Assembly (NCBI GenBank): GCA_977017575.1
Contig: CDRNVI010000233.1
Location: forward strand, 1-35,638
Direction: 5' to 3'
Source: Paramoeba atlantica
Taxonomy: Eukaryota > Discosea
Length of the DNA: 35,638 nt
How positions within the stretch are numbered: position 1 is the first letter of the stretch; every line of letters starts with the position of its first letter. The notes under the pieces are model-generated. The model saw only the letters and a program-made list of their open reading frames with translations, had not been told where the DNA came from and searched no databases. Below, piece after piece: positions 1 through 8,666 of this stretch. Made by a program: the position numbers and the translations under genes.

Positions 1-52
1 TGTTAAAAATTATTTTTGATCAATAAAAATTATTTTCGATGTTCAAATTCAT

Positions 53-612
53 CGTTTGATAACAAAAAAGTTATAACGCTGTTAATTTTCCATCAAAAAT
101 TATTTTTTTTGCTTCAAAAATTTTTTTTAACATAAAAATTTATAATGATGATTACAAAATAAGTGTTGCAACTCAAAAAAGTTGTTTAACACTGTTAATT
201 TTCCATCAACATCATAATTTTTATTTAAAAATTTTAATCAAAATCAATTTTATAAACATTTTTTGTAAAAAAATTAAAATTTTTACTGGAAAATTACGGT
301 GAGATGCATAAAAATTAGATTTAAACATAAATTTATGCAAACTACCGTTTAATTTCCAACAAAATTTAAATTTTTTTCATTCAAAAATAGATTTTTTTAA
401 TTTTTCGCCGACAAAATTGAAAAAAAATTGAATTTTCATTCAAAAAGTTGTAAAATTGAGTCTCAGGATGAAAAAGTGGAAAAAGACCACATTTTATCAA
501 TTCGACGCTAAATTAGCAAAAAATTTCAATTTCTACACCTAAATGACTGTAGAAATTGGTGTTTTCCTACAATTTTGTGGAAACTCCTGACAAACACTGC
601 TAAATTTCCAAC
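53..612. repeat. Hairpin-plus-box field (unit 1, 5' part)
   Basis: Four hairpins are each followed directly by a box close to CTGTTAATTTTCCAAC. First: 53-78 (CGTT/AACG plus ATAAC/GTTAT round an A6 loop), box 79-94. Second: 163-192 (GTGTT/AACAC plus CAACT/AGTTG), box 192-207. Third: 296-348 (ACGGT/ACCGT plus TGCATAAA/TTTATGCA), box-like 345-360. Fourth: 559-597 (GTGTTT/AAACAC), box 597-612. A perfect 10-bp hairpin, CAATTTCTAC/GTAGAAATTG at 527-558, lies between the last two. The stems differ in sequence while the box and its position at the 3' foot of the stem are kept. Confidence 0.7.
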
Positions 613-1306
613 AAAAAGTCAATTTGCAGGTGCTGCCCGTGGATTTTCCAACAAAATACTAGCAAAACTACTCAAAATGCTATTTTTCCGGCAGAAAACC
701 GTCAAAATCTGCTTTTTCTGGGCAGGAATGACAAAAACGGCCCAAAAAAGGCCCTGTCATTTTGCCCAAAAACGCAGTATTTTTTCCTGTTCTGGCCTGC
801 AAATTAGCGGATGTCCAAGTGCCCCAAAAAAAGTGACTTGGACTCCGAGCCGACTCGAAAAGTCGTATTTTCCGGCAGAAACGAAAAAATATGCCACATT
901 TTGTCCGACGATTATTTACAACTTTTTCTCGCATCCCATCATAGCGATTTTGCGGATCTGCAAGTTGGGAGGGAACCAACTGCATTTTTTGGCCGTTTTG
1001 AACCCGTTTTGTAAAAAATCGCATATATAAACTCCATAATTTCCCCTCAGAAATCTGCCACTTTTGGACGCCAAAAAGTGTTTTGCAGAATCTCGAGGGC
1101 AAAATAGGAGTTTTTTGACCCGATTTTGTGAACAAAACTGGCATCAAAAACTATTCCAAATGCTCCAATCCGAATTTCAGCTATTGAACACTAAAAATGC
1201 TGAAAATCGCTATTTCGCACTGGAATTCCGCCAAAACTCCTTTTCAATGCGTATTTTGGGCGAGAAAATCGTGAATTTTATAATTTTTAAACTTTTTTTT
1301 GTATAA
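575..1306. other. Less AT-rich segment of the unit with open frames on both strands; judged non-coding
   Basis: This stretch stands out from the rest of the unit by more G and C. It is open for 151 codons on + (575-1030) and 155 codons on - (680-1147), with 67- and 80-codon frames beside them. Differences between units mostly change the encoded residues on either strand, no ribosome binding site or known motif is visible, and the two frames shadow each other. It does fold: 720-767 pairs GGGCA/TGCCC, AATGACA/TGTCATT and GGCC/GGCC (16 bp with small bulges); 948-990 contains TGCA plus GTTGG against CCAACTGCA. Homologous segments: 5184-5915, 9722-10453, 14260-14991, 18796-19527, 23453-24184. Confidence 0.6.
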
Positions 1307-1583
1307 TTTATCATTTTTAGCGCGGATTTGTATAATTTCTCGCATAATTTATTAGTTTTATAGCGTTGTAGTTAAAATTTTCATAATTTTATCATCAAAG
1401 TCATCATTTTTCTATAATTTCAAACAAAATTATTAAAAAAAATGTTGTCTCAGACGAAAAAATTGCATGAAAGTTGTTAAACAACACTAAAACTAAAAAA
1501 ATATCCCGCAGAAATTAAAAAACCGTGATAAAAATTTATAAATTCAAAAGAAAAATTTAAAAATCTTAAAAATTTATGATGAA

Positions 1584-1842
1584 ATCATCTTCTTTGTACC
1601 AAAATCAGATGTAAACATCAAAAAATTTTTTTAAAATCACTAGTTGAAACCATCGTCTATGGTTTCTTTTGTTAATGATCAATGTTTTCATTTCATTCAT
1701 AACATTTTCACGTTAACTTCGTTCAACTAACTTGAATTTTATTAAAATTATGATTCATAAAATAATTTTTTCATTGCTAAAAATAAAACCGCAATGGAAA
1801 TTATTATGAAACAAGTTTTAATAATTCAAACTTAAGTTTGAA
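1584..1842. repeat. Spacer with short copy of the foldback-arm motif and two perfect palindromic sites
   Basis: 1584-1612 carries a 29-nt match to the start of the foldback arm region seen at 20234-20262 in unit 5. Next comes a perfect hairpin GAAACCAT/ATGGTTTC with a 5-nt loop (1646-1666), and an 18-bp perfect palindrome TTCAAACTTAAGTTTGAA (1825-1842). All three recur in every unit; no gene is seen in this stretch. Confidence 0.6.
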
Positions 1843-2021
1843 CTCGAGTTATAAAATTTTAATAACATTAATATATACTTTTAAATAACTTCTATAATTA
1901 ATTCAAAAGAGAATTTATAATTAAGAACTTATAAAACTATATTTAATGATTTAAAACTTAATAACTTGTTGTAATGTTTTCAATATAATAATATATTTAC
2001 GATATATTATCTTCTTTGTTC

Positions 2022-2630
2022 CAAAATCAGATGTTGATTATCGTACATTCTTATTACATGAAAACATAACAACATAAAGAATACAATAGGCACTCCTTAC
2101 ATTTAAATGCCCTTAATATAATTTATCGATATATTTAATTACACAAATAATTTAAAATATAATTTATAAAATATTAATAAAGTTCATGTAAAATGTAAGA
2201 AGTTACCCTAGTTTTCCTGGTATTGTGAGTATGTTTTCATGTAATAAACATGTACGATAATCAACATCTGATTTTGACTCAAAGCAGAGTAATCATCGTT
2301 AAATATCGTTACAAAGTTATTACAAATAAAACATAAATCACTAATAACAGGAAAATATTAAATACAAAAATATTTAATAAACTTCGATGCAAAAAAGCAT
2401 CTTGACAATCTCTGTGTTTTTGTTAAAAAAAATAGCGTAAAACTACAAAACCATATATATAAAATGAAAAGTGTATAAAAAAGAAAAGCATACACTTTGA
2501 TACATTCAATCGAAAAATATCTCAATCATGTATCATTAATTTTAGTATATATGGTAGGAGTTTTACCTTTACAGTGCTATTAGTCATGTTTTCATGTAAT
2601 AAGAATGTACGATAATCAACATCTGATTTG
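2022..2630. repeat. Foldback: 44-nt inverted repeat, one forward and two reverse arms (unit 1)
   Basis: The forward arm 2022-2065 (starts CAAAATCAGATG, ends TTACATGAAAAC) is matched in reverse complement at 2233-2276 with two differences, and again at 2588-2630 with one missing base. The first pair encloses 167 nt, the second 522 nt. The flanks also pair imperfectly, and the tip sequences complement each other only roughly, so the whole would fold as a long arm with a divergent tip. Inside are smaller hairpins: 2130-2161 (AATTA loop class), 2356-2379 (9 bp, CAAAAA loop) and GATGC/GCATC at 2386-2401. Confidence 0.75.
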
Positions 2631-2708
2631 CACTCAAAGTAGAGTAATCATCGTTAAATATCAGTACAAAGTCATTACAAGAAAACTAAAGATTAAAGCA
2701 CTGTAAAA

Positions 2709-2874
2709 TTGCACTAAGATTTCCTTCAGAAATTCAAGTGCAAATATCCGCCCAACTTATAAAATATAAGTGGCGTCTATATATATTTTTTTATCGAAAA
2801 AAACGATAAATAAATAAAGATCATGATAAGATTTCTACGAAATTCAATCATGAAGCATACACTATAGTGTATGC
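2709..2874. repeat. Small hairpin cluster with shared loops, plus 20-bp palindrome (unit 1)
   Basis: Stem TTGCACT/AGTGCAA (2709-2743) and stem TCATGAT/ATCATGA (2821-2853) both enclose a loop beginning AAGATTT and ending AAATTCA. Between them are CGCC plus ACTTATA against TATAAGTGGCG (2749-2775) and TTTATCG/CGATAAA (2790-2810). A perfect 20-bp palindrome, GCATACACTATAGTGTATGC, follows at 2855-2874. Confidence 0.75.
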
Positions 2875-2994
2875 AAATTATTACAAAAATAATAATTTTA
2901 AAATTTTTTCTTCGAAATTCAAAGAAGAATTTATTCGAAAAAAATATAAATTTTAATGTTTTCGTGTTTAACTACAACTTAAATTTATATATAT

Positions 2995-3394
2995 TTCGTT
3001 AAATTAAGAGAATAATTAAACGAAACTGTTACTCGGCAAAAATAAGGGAATTTTTGAGTAACAGACCGTTCAAATTGAAAACAAAAAAACAATTTGCACG
3101 GCAATTCTTGGGGTTTTTACGCCTCACGGCTTCGTGATTGGACTAAAGAGCAGGAGCGAGAGCAAGAAAGTTTGCAGGGGTAGTTGAGTTAGCTATTCCC
3201 GGTGGAAGCTAACCTCGATTCTTTAGTCTTTAGTTGTGGTAATTTGGGATAGTGAAGTAAAATTTTTAAAGTTCACTATCGACAATTACTATTCTCTTTC
3301 ATCTTTTGGCGTGCATTGCTAATTGATCCCAATAGACAATCACATTCAGAAATGATCGTTGCTATCCCTATATGTATGTAAAATATCATACATA
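2995..3394. other. Block of seven consecutive hairpins; candidate structured RNA domain (unit 1)
   Basis: In order: 2995-3024 (10 of 11 pairs); 3026-3064 (CTGTTACTC/GAGTAACAG plus an inner CAAAAAT helix); 3066-3101 (CCGT and CAAATT against AATTTG and ACGG); 3124-3137 (TCACG/CGTGA, 4-nt loop); 3141-3228 (GACTAAAGA/TCTTTAGTC enclosing GTTAGCT/AGCTAAC at 3188-3213); 3239-3289 (GTAATT/AATTAC then GATAGTGAA/TTCACTATC); 3371-3394 (TATGTATG/CATACATA). The stems sit nearly end to end with few spare bases. This is the least AT-biased part of the unit after 575-1306 and is strongly kept. I recognise no known RNA family (not tRNA, snRNA, SRP, RNase P or 5S by eye). Transcribed strand unknown. Confidence 0.65.
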
Positions 3395-3459
3395 AGAATC
3401 AATAAGATCTATTTCGTCTCCTCTTTCATCCTTTTAACATAGCAAGACTAATCTATATT

Positions 3460-3945
3460 ATATAATTATTATTCAACTTTTTTAATTATATTTTATCTGC
3501 TTGAACACCATAGTTCGATAAAAAATAAATAAAAAGATGAATAAATAACTAAAAAATAAAGATAGACAAGAACAAGAATAGTTTAGTTTAATTCCGTGTT
3601 AAATCCTCAATCCTTAAGTCGGATTTGTCACTCCATATACGATCAAACTTTATTTACTTAAATTTTTACAAAGATAGTAAAATTAAAAGTATAAAGATGA
3701 TCTAGCTCACCAGTTTTATTTAAATTAAAATCTTACACAATGATTTTATATTTATAAACTACTCGCTTCCATCGACCCTCGACTTTGTTGAAGTTTAAGT
3801 TTTTGAGTTTACGATATTAAAGAGAAAAAAAATATTATTGCGCTCTATTGGTGGGGCTTTCGTTAGATTATTAAAAGCTCAACGTCATTGTTCGCGTTTT
3901 ACGTTACACTCCACAAGCTAAACAAGTGCGTTCTGCCTTAATAAT
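3460..3945. other. Invariant ~490-bp block after the hairpin domain; no gene recognised
   Basis: I read no difference here between unit 1 and unit 2 (7998-8483), and none was noticed in the other full units, while the zone 1 kb upstream differs widely. It has few hairpins: a 6-bp AAATCC/GGATTT stem around 3601-3626 is the clearest. It contains mixed-sequence stretches (TACTCGCTTCCATCGACCCT, GGTGGGGCTTTCGTTAG) unlike the surrounding A/T runs. Such conservation could mark a promoter, processing or binding region, but I recognise no element. Homologous blocks: about 12536-13021, 17074-17559, 21726-22211. Confidence 0.4.
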
Positions 3946-4128
3946 CACTACCCCTCACCAAAAGGTCGCAATAATATATGTTTTTAGCGTTTAAGATCTG
4001 GAGACCATTTTCAAAATAGAAAATGTCAATCGCTTTTTTCTTACGCAAGTACGTCAAAAAAATCGTTTTTCTCCATGAGCTAAAACGAGTTAGTTCGATC
4101 GGGCTTTTTTTGATGCTTTTTTTGGATC

Positions 4129-5221
4129 GCAGCTTCAACAAAAAAAAATTTCTGCTGCTGTTTTCCAACAAAGAAAATTATAAAAAAATAATTTTGTTGT
4201 TGTCAAATACGATCTTTTAAAATATAAAATTTTTTTTATCGTTATAAATTTTATTCCAACATAAATTTGTTGGAAAAGTAACAGTAAAAAGTTGTTAATG
4301 AAAAAAAATAAATTCATTAACAACAACGTTGATGAAAAATATCAATCAACGCTGTTAAATTTCCAACAAAATAATGTCAGAAAAAAATTTCTGCCGAAAT
4401 AATTTAGCTGATTAAATTTTTATCACGACAAAAATATTTTTTTGTGGATCAATTAAATCGTTATTAACAAAAAAGTTATAACGCTGTTAATTTTCCAACC
4501 TAAAAATTTTTTATCTCTCAAAAAATATTTTTTGATGTTCAAAGTTATCGTTTGATAACAAAAAAGTTATAACGCTGTAACTTTTCCAACAAAAAAAATT
4601 TTTTTTCGTGTTAAAAATTATTTTTGATCAATAAAAATTATTTTCGATGTTCAAATTCATCGTTTGATAACAAAAAAGTTATAACGCTGTTAATTTTCCA
4701 TCAAAAATTATTTTTTTTTGCTTCAAAAATTTTTTTTAACATAAAAATTTATAATGATGATTACAAAATAAGTGTTGCAACTCAAAAAAGTTGTTTAACA
4801 CTGTTAATTTTCCATCAACATCATAATTTTTATTTAAAAATTTTAATCAAGATCAATTTTATAAACATTTTTTGTAAAAAAATTAAAATTTTTACTGGAA
4901 AATTACGGTGAGATGCATAAAAATTAGATTTAAACATAAATTTATGCAAACTACCGTTTAATTTCCAACAAAATTTAAATTTTTTTCATTCAAAAATAGA
5001 TTTTTTTAATTTTTCGCCGACAAAATTGAAAAAAAATTGAATTTTCATTCAAAAAGTTGTAAAATTGAGTCTCAGGATGAAAAAGTGGAAAAAGACCACA
5101 TTTTATCAATTCGACGCTAAATTAGCAAAAAATTTCAATTTCTACACCTAAATGACTGTAGAAATTGGTGTTTTCCTACAATTTTGTGGAAATCCCTGAC
5201 AAACACTGCTAAATTTCCAAC
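4129..5221. repeat. Hairpin-plus-box field across the unit 1/2 boundary
   Basis: Full field. Stem GCAGC/GCTGC 4129-4158 is followed by TGTTTTCCAAC. TTCCAACA/TGTTGGAA (4254-4275) and a 12-bp stem GTTGTTAATGAA/TTCATTAACAAC (4291-4324) follow. CGTTGAT/ATCAACG (4327-4351) has its box at 4352-4367. CGTTAT plus AAC stem (4459-4483) has its box at 4484-4499. CGTT plus ATAAC stem (4549-4574) has its box at 4575-4590. The four unit-start hairpins then repeat as in unit 1. Homologous fields are at 8667-9759, 13205-14297, 17743-18833 and 22398-23490. What binds the box, if anything, is unknown. Confidence 0.7.
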
Positions 5222-6631
5222 AAAAAGTCAATTTGCAGGTGCTGCCCGTGGATTTTCCAACAAAATACTAGCAAAACTACTCAAAATGCTATTTTTCCGG
5301 CAGAAAACCGTCAAAATCTGCTTTTTCTGGGCAGGAATGACAAAAACGGCCCAAAAAAGGCCCTGTCATTTTGCCCAAAAACGCAGTATTTTTTCCTGTT
5401 CTGGCCTGCAAATTAGCGGATGTCCAAAGCCCCCAAAAAAAGTGACTTGGACTCCGAGCCGACTCGAAAAGTCGTATTTTCCGGCAGAAACGAAAAAATA
5501 TGCCACATTTTGTCCGACGATTATTTACAACTTTTTCTCGCATCCCATCATGGCGATTTTGCGGATCTGCAGGTTGGGAGGGAGCCAACTGCATTTTTTG
5601 GCCGTTTTGAACCCGTTTTGTAAAAAATCGCATATATAAACTCCATAATTTCCCCTCAGAAATCTGCCACTTTTGGAGGCCAAAAAGTGTTTTGCAGAAT
5701 CTCGAGGGCAAAATAGGAGTTTTTTGACCCGATTTTGTGAACAAAACTGGCATCAAAAACTATTCCAAATGCTCCAATCCGAATTTCAGCTATTGAACAC
5801 TAAAAATGCTGAAAATCGCTATTTCGCACTGGAATTCCGCCAAAACTCCTTTTCAATGCGTATTTTGGGCGAGAAAACCGTCGATTTTATAATTTTTAAA
5901 CTTTTTTTTGTATAATTTATCATTTTTAGCGCGGATTTCTATAATTTCTCGCATAATTTATTAGTTTTATAGCGTTGTAGTTAAAATTTTCATAATTTTA
6001 TCATCAAAGTCATCATTTTTCTATAATTTCAAACAAAATTATTAAAAAAAATGTTGTCTCAGACGAAAAAATTGCATGAAAGTTGTTAAACAACACTAAA
6101 ACTAAAAAAATATCCCGCAGAAATTAAAAAACCGTGATAAAAATTTATAAATTCAAAAGAAAAATTTAAAAATCTTAAAAATTTATGATGAAATCATCTT
6201 CTTTGTACCAAAATCAGATGTAAACATCAAAAAATTTTTTTAAAATCACTAGCTGAAACCATCGTCTATGGTTTCTTTTGTTAATGATCAATGTTTTCAT
6301 TTCATTCATAACATTTTCACGTTAACTTCGTTCAACTAACTTGAATTTTATTAAAATTATGATTCATAAAATAATTTTTTCATTGCTAAAAATAGAATCG
6401 CAATGGAAATTATTATGAAACAAGTTTTAATAATTCAAACTTAAGTTTGAACTCGAGTTATAAAATTTTAATAACATTAATATATACTTTTAAATAACTT
6501 CTATAATTAATTCAAAAGAGAATTTATAATTATGAACTTATAAAACTATATTTAATGATTTAAAAATTTAATAACTTGTTCTAATGTTTTCAATGTAATA
6601 CGATATTTACGATATATGATCTTCTTTGTTC

Positions 6632-7164
6632 CAAAATCAGATGTTGATTATCGTACATTCTTATTACATGAAAACAAAGAACAGCTACGGATAAGAACTG
6701 AAATGCCTTCCATATACCGAGATACTTTAAATTGATTATAGATAAATTTTCTAAAATATTTAATTACAAAAATAATTTAAAATATTATTTACAAAACTTA
6801 TAAATATAATCAATAAAAGTATACGTTATAAAGGAGCGCATAGTTCCTATCACTTTTAAATACGCTATTTTCCTTGATAAAAAAAATCACTGGAAAATTA
6901 GCAGTCTTTAAAGAACTTCGATACAAAAAAGTATCTTGACAATCTCTGTTGTTTTTGTTACAAAAAAATAGTAAATAACTTCAAACATATATACAAAATT
7001 AAACGTGTATAAAAAAAGAAAAACATACACTTTGATACATTCAATCAAAAAAGATCTCAATCATGTATCATTAACTTTAGCATATATGTAAGAAGTTCCT
7101 TGGTGATTAATTCTTTTACGGTTTTCATGTAATAAACATGTACGATAATCAACATCTGATTTTA
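6632..7164. repeat. Foldback: 44-nt inverted repeat (unit 2)
   Basis: Forward arm 6632-6675, single reverse arm 7121-7164, with three differences from perfect pairing, enclosing 445 nt. Inside lie the AATTA-loop hairpin 6755-6786 and GATAC/GTATC (6920-6935), both with compensating changes against unit 1. Confidence 0.75.
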
Positions 7165-7242
7165 ACTCAAAGCAGAGTAATCATCGTTAAATATCGTACA
7201 AAAGTTATTACAAAGAAAACTGCTAAGAATTATCATCAGGAA

Positions 7243-7411
7243 ATTGCACTAAGATTTCCTTCAGAAATTCAAGTACAAATATCCGCTTAACTTATAAAAA
7301 GATATAAGTAGCTTCTATATATATTTTTTTATCGAAAAAACGATAAATAAATAAAGATCATGATAAGATTTCTACGAAATTCAATCATGAAGCATACACT
7401 ATAGTGTATGC
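7243..7411. repeat. Small hairpin cluster with shared loops, plus 20-bp palindrome (unit 2)
   Basis: As unit 1, with differences: the first stem has a C.A mismatch (TTGCACT/AGTACAA, 7243-7278). The second is GCT plus ACTTATA against TATAAGTAGC (7285-7312), with T7287-A7310 replacing C-G. TCATGAT/ATCATGA is at 7358-7390 and the palindrome at 7392-7411. Unit copies 3, 4 and 6 lie at about 11781-11949, 16319-16487 and 25512-25680. Confidence 0.72.
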
Positions 7412-7533
7412 AAATTATTACAAAAATAATAATTTTAAAATTTTTTTCTTCGTAATTCAAAGAAGAATTTACTTGAAAAAAAATATAAATTTTAATGTTT
7501 TCGTGTTTAACTACAACTTAAATTTATATATAT

Positions 7534-7933
7534 TTCGTTAAATTAAGAGAATAATTAAACGAAACTGTTACTCGGCAAAAATAAGGGAATTTTTGAGTAA
7601 CAGACCGTTCAAATTGAAAACAAAAAAACAATTTGCACGGCAATTCTTGGGGTTTTTACGCCTCACGGCTTCGTGATCGGACTAAAGAGCAGTAGCGAGA
7701 GCAAGAAAGTTTGCAGGGGTAGTTGAGTTAGCTATTCCCGGTGGTAGCTAACCTCGATTCCTTAGTCTTTAGTTGTGGTAATTTGGGATAGCGAAGTAAA
7801 ATTTTTAAAGTTCGCTATCGACAATTACTATTCTCTTTCATCTTTTGGCGTGCATTGCTAATTGATCCCAATAGACAATCACATTCAGAAACGATCGTAG
7901 CTTTACCTATATGTATGTAAAATATCATACATA
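7534..7933. other. Seven-hairpin block, candidate structured RNA domain (unit 2)
   Basis: As unit 1, with GATAGCGAA/TTCGCTATC (7787-7819) showing a C-G pair where unit 1 has T-A. The closing stem of the branched domain reads TCCTTAGTC (an A.C mismatch on this strand), and the inner stem gains a pair (GTTAGCTA/TAGCTAAC). Confidence 0.65.
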
Positions 7934-8666
7934 AGAATCAATAAGATCTGTTTCGTCTCCTCTTTTTTCTTTTAAAATAGCAGGACTAATCTATATTATA
8001 TAATTATTATTCAACTTTTTTAATTATATTTTATCTGCTTGAACACCATAGTTCGATAAAAAATAAATAAAAAGATGAATAAATAACTAAAAAATAAAGA
8101 TAGACAAGAACAAGAATAGTTTAGTTTAATTCCGTGTTAAATCCTCAATCCTTAAGTCGGATTTGTCACTCCATATACGATCAAACTTTATTTACTTAAA
8201 TTTTTACAAAGATAGTAAAATTAAAAGTATAAAGATGATCTAGCTCACCAGTTTTATTTAAATTAAAATCTTACACAATGATTTTATATTTATAAACTAC
8301 TCGCTTCCATCGACCCTCGACTTTGTTGAAGTTTAAGTTTTTGAGTTTACGATATTAAAGAGAAAAAAAATATTATTGCGCTCTATTGGTGGGGCTTTCG
8401 TTAGATTATTAAAAGCTCAACGTCATTGTTCGCGTTTTACGTTACACTCCACAAGCTAAACAAGTGCGTTCTGCCTTAATAATCATTACCCCTCACCAAA
8501 AGGTCGCAATAATATATGTTTTTAGCGTTTAAGATCTGGAGACCATTTTCAAAATAGAAAATGTCAATCGCTTTTTTCTTACGCAAGTACGTCAAAAAAA
8601 TCGTTTTTCTCCATGAGCTAAAACGAGTTAGTTCGATCGGGCTTTTTTTGATGCTTTTTTTGGATC

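Larger units (their letters stand above)
1..4608. repeat. Array unit 1 (subtype A, 4608 bp)
   Basis: The window may begin mid-array; this copy is taken from the repeated TGTTAAAAATTATT. It differs from the B units mainly at 1979-2790, where it carries one forward and two reverse copies of the 44-nt foldback arm. It also carries the only T-A version of the 3248-3280 stem (all other units have C-G). Small differences lie at 575-1306, 3360-3440 and 3949. The block 3460-3945 reads the same as in the other units. Confidence 0.9.

Noticed and set aside
575-1147. Long overlapping ORFs on both strands (151 and 155 codons), repeated in every unit
   Set aside because: The differences between units mostly change residues on either strand, there are no start signals or known motifs, and the two frames mirror each other. 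Pairing of hairpins explains the segment at least as well.
3026-3064. AATTTTTGAG resembling an Sm site of a spliced-leader or U-type snRNA
   Set aside because: It lies inside a hairpin, pairing with CAAAAAT, rather than single-stranded between stems, and no donor or snRNA core is recognisable nearby.
3141-3228. Possible tRNA-like element (ACCTCGATTCC near a B-box consensus)
   Set aside because: No acceptor, D or anticodon arm can be formed with the right spacing; the bases are used in a different branched fold.
3938-4326. Repeated 63-95 codon frames rich in Phe, Lys, Ile and Leu
   Set aside because: They are what A and T runs give in any frame, overlap each other on both strands, and one of the set is lost in unit 5.
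4129-5221. Integron attC-like array, since hairpins are followed by a fixed box
   Set aside because: No paired core sites of the GTTRRRY/RYYYAAC type, no gene cassettes between the hairpins, and no integrase.
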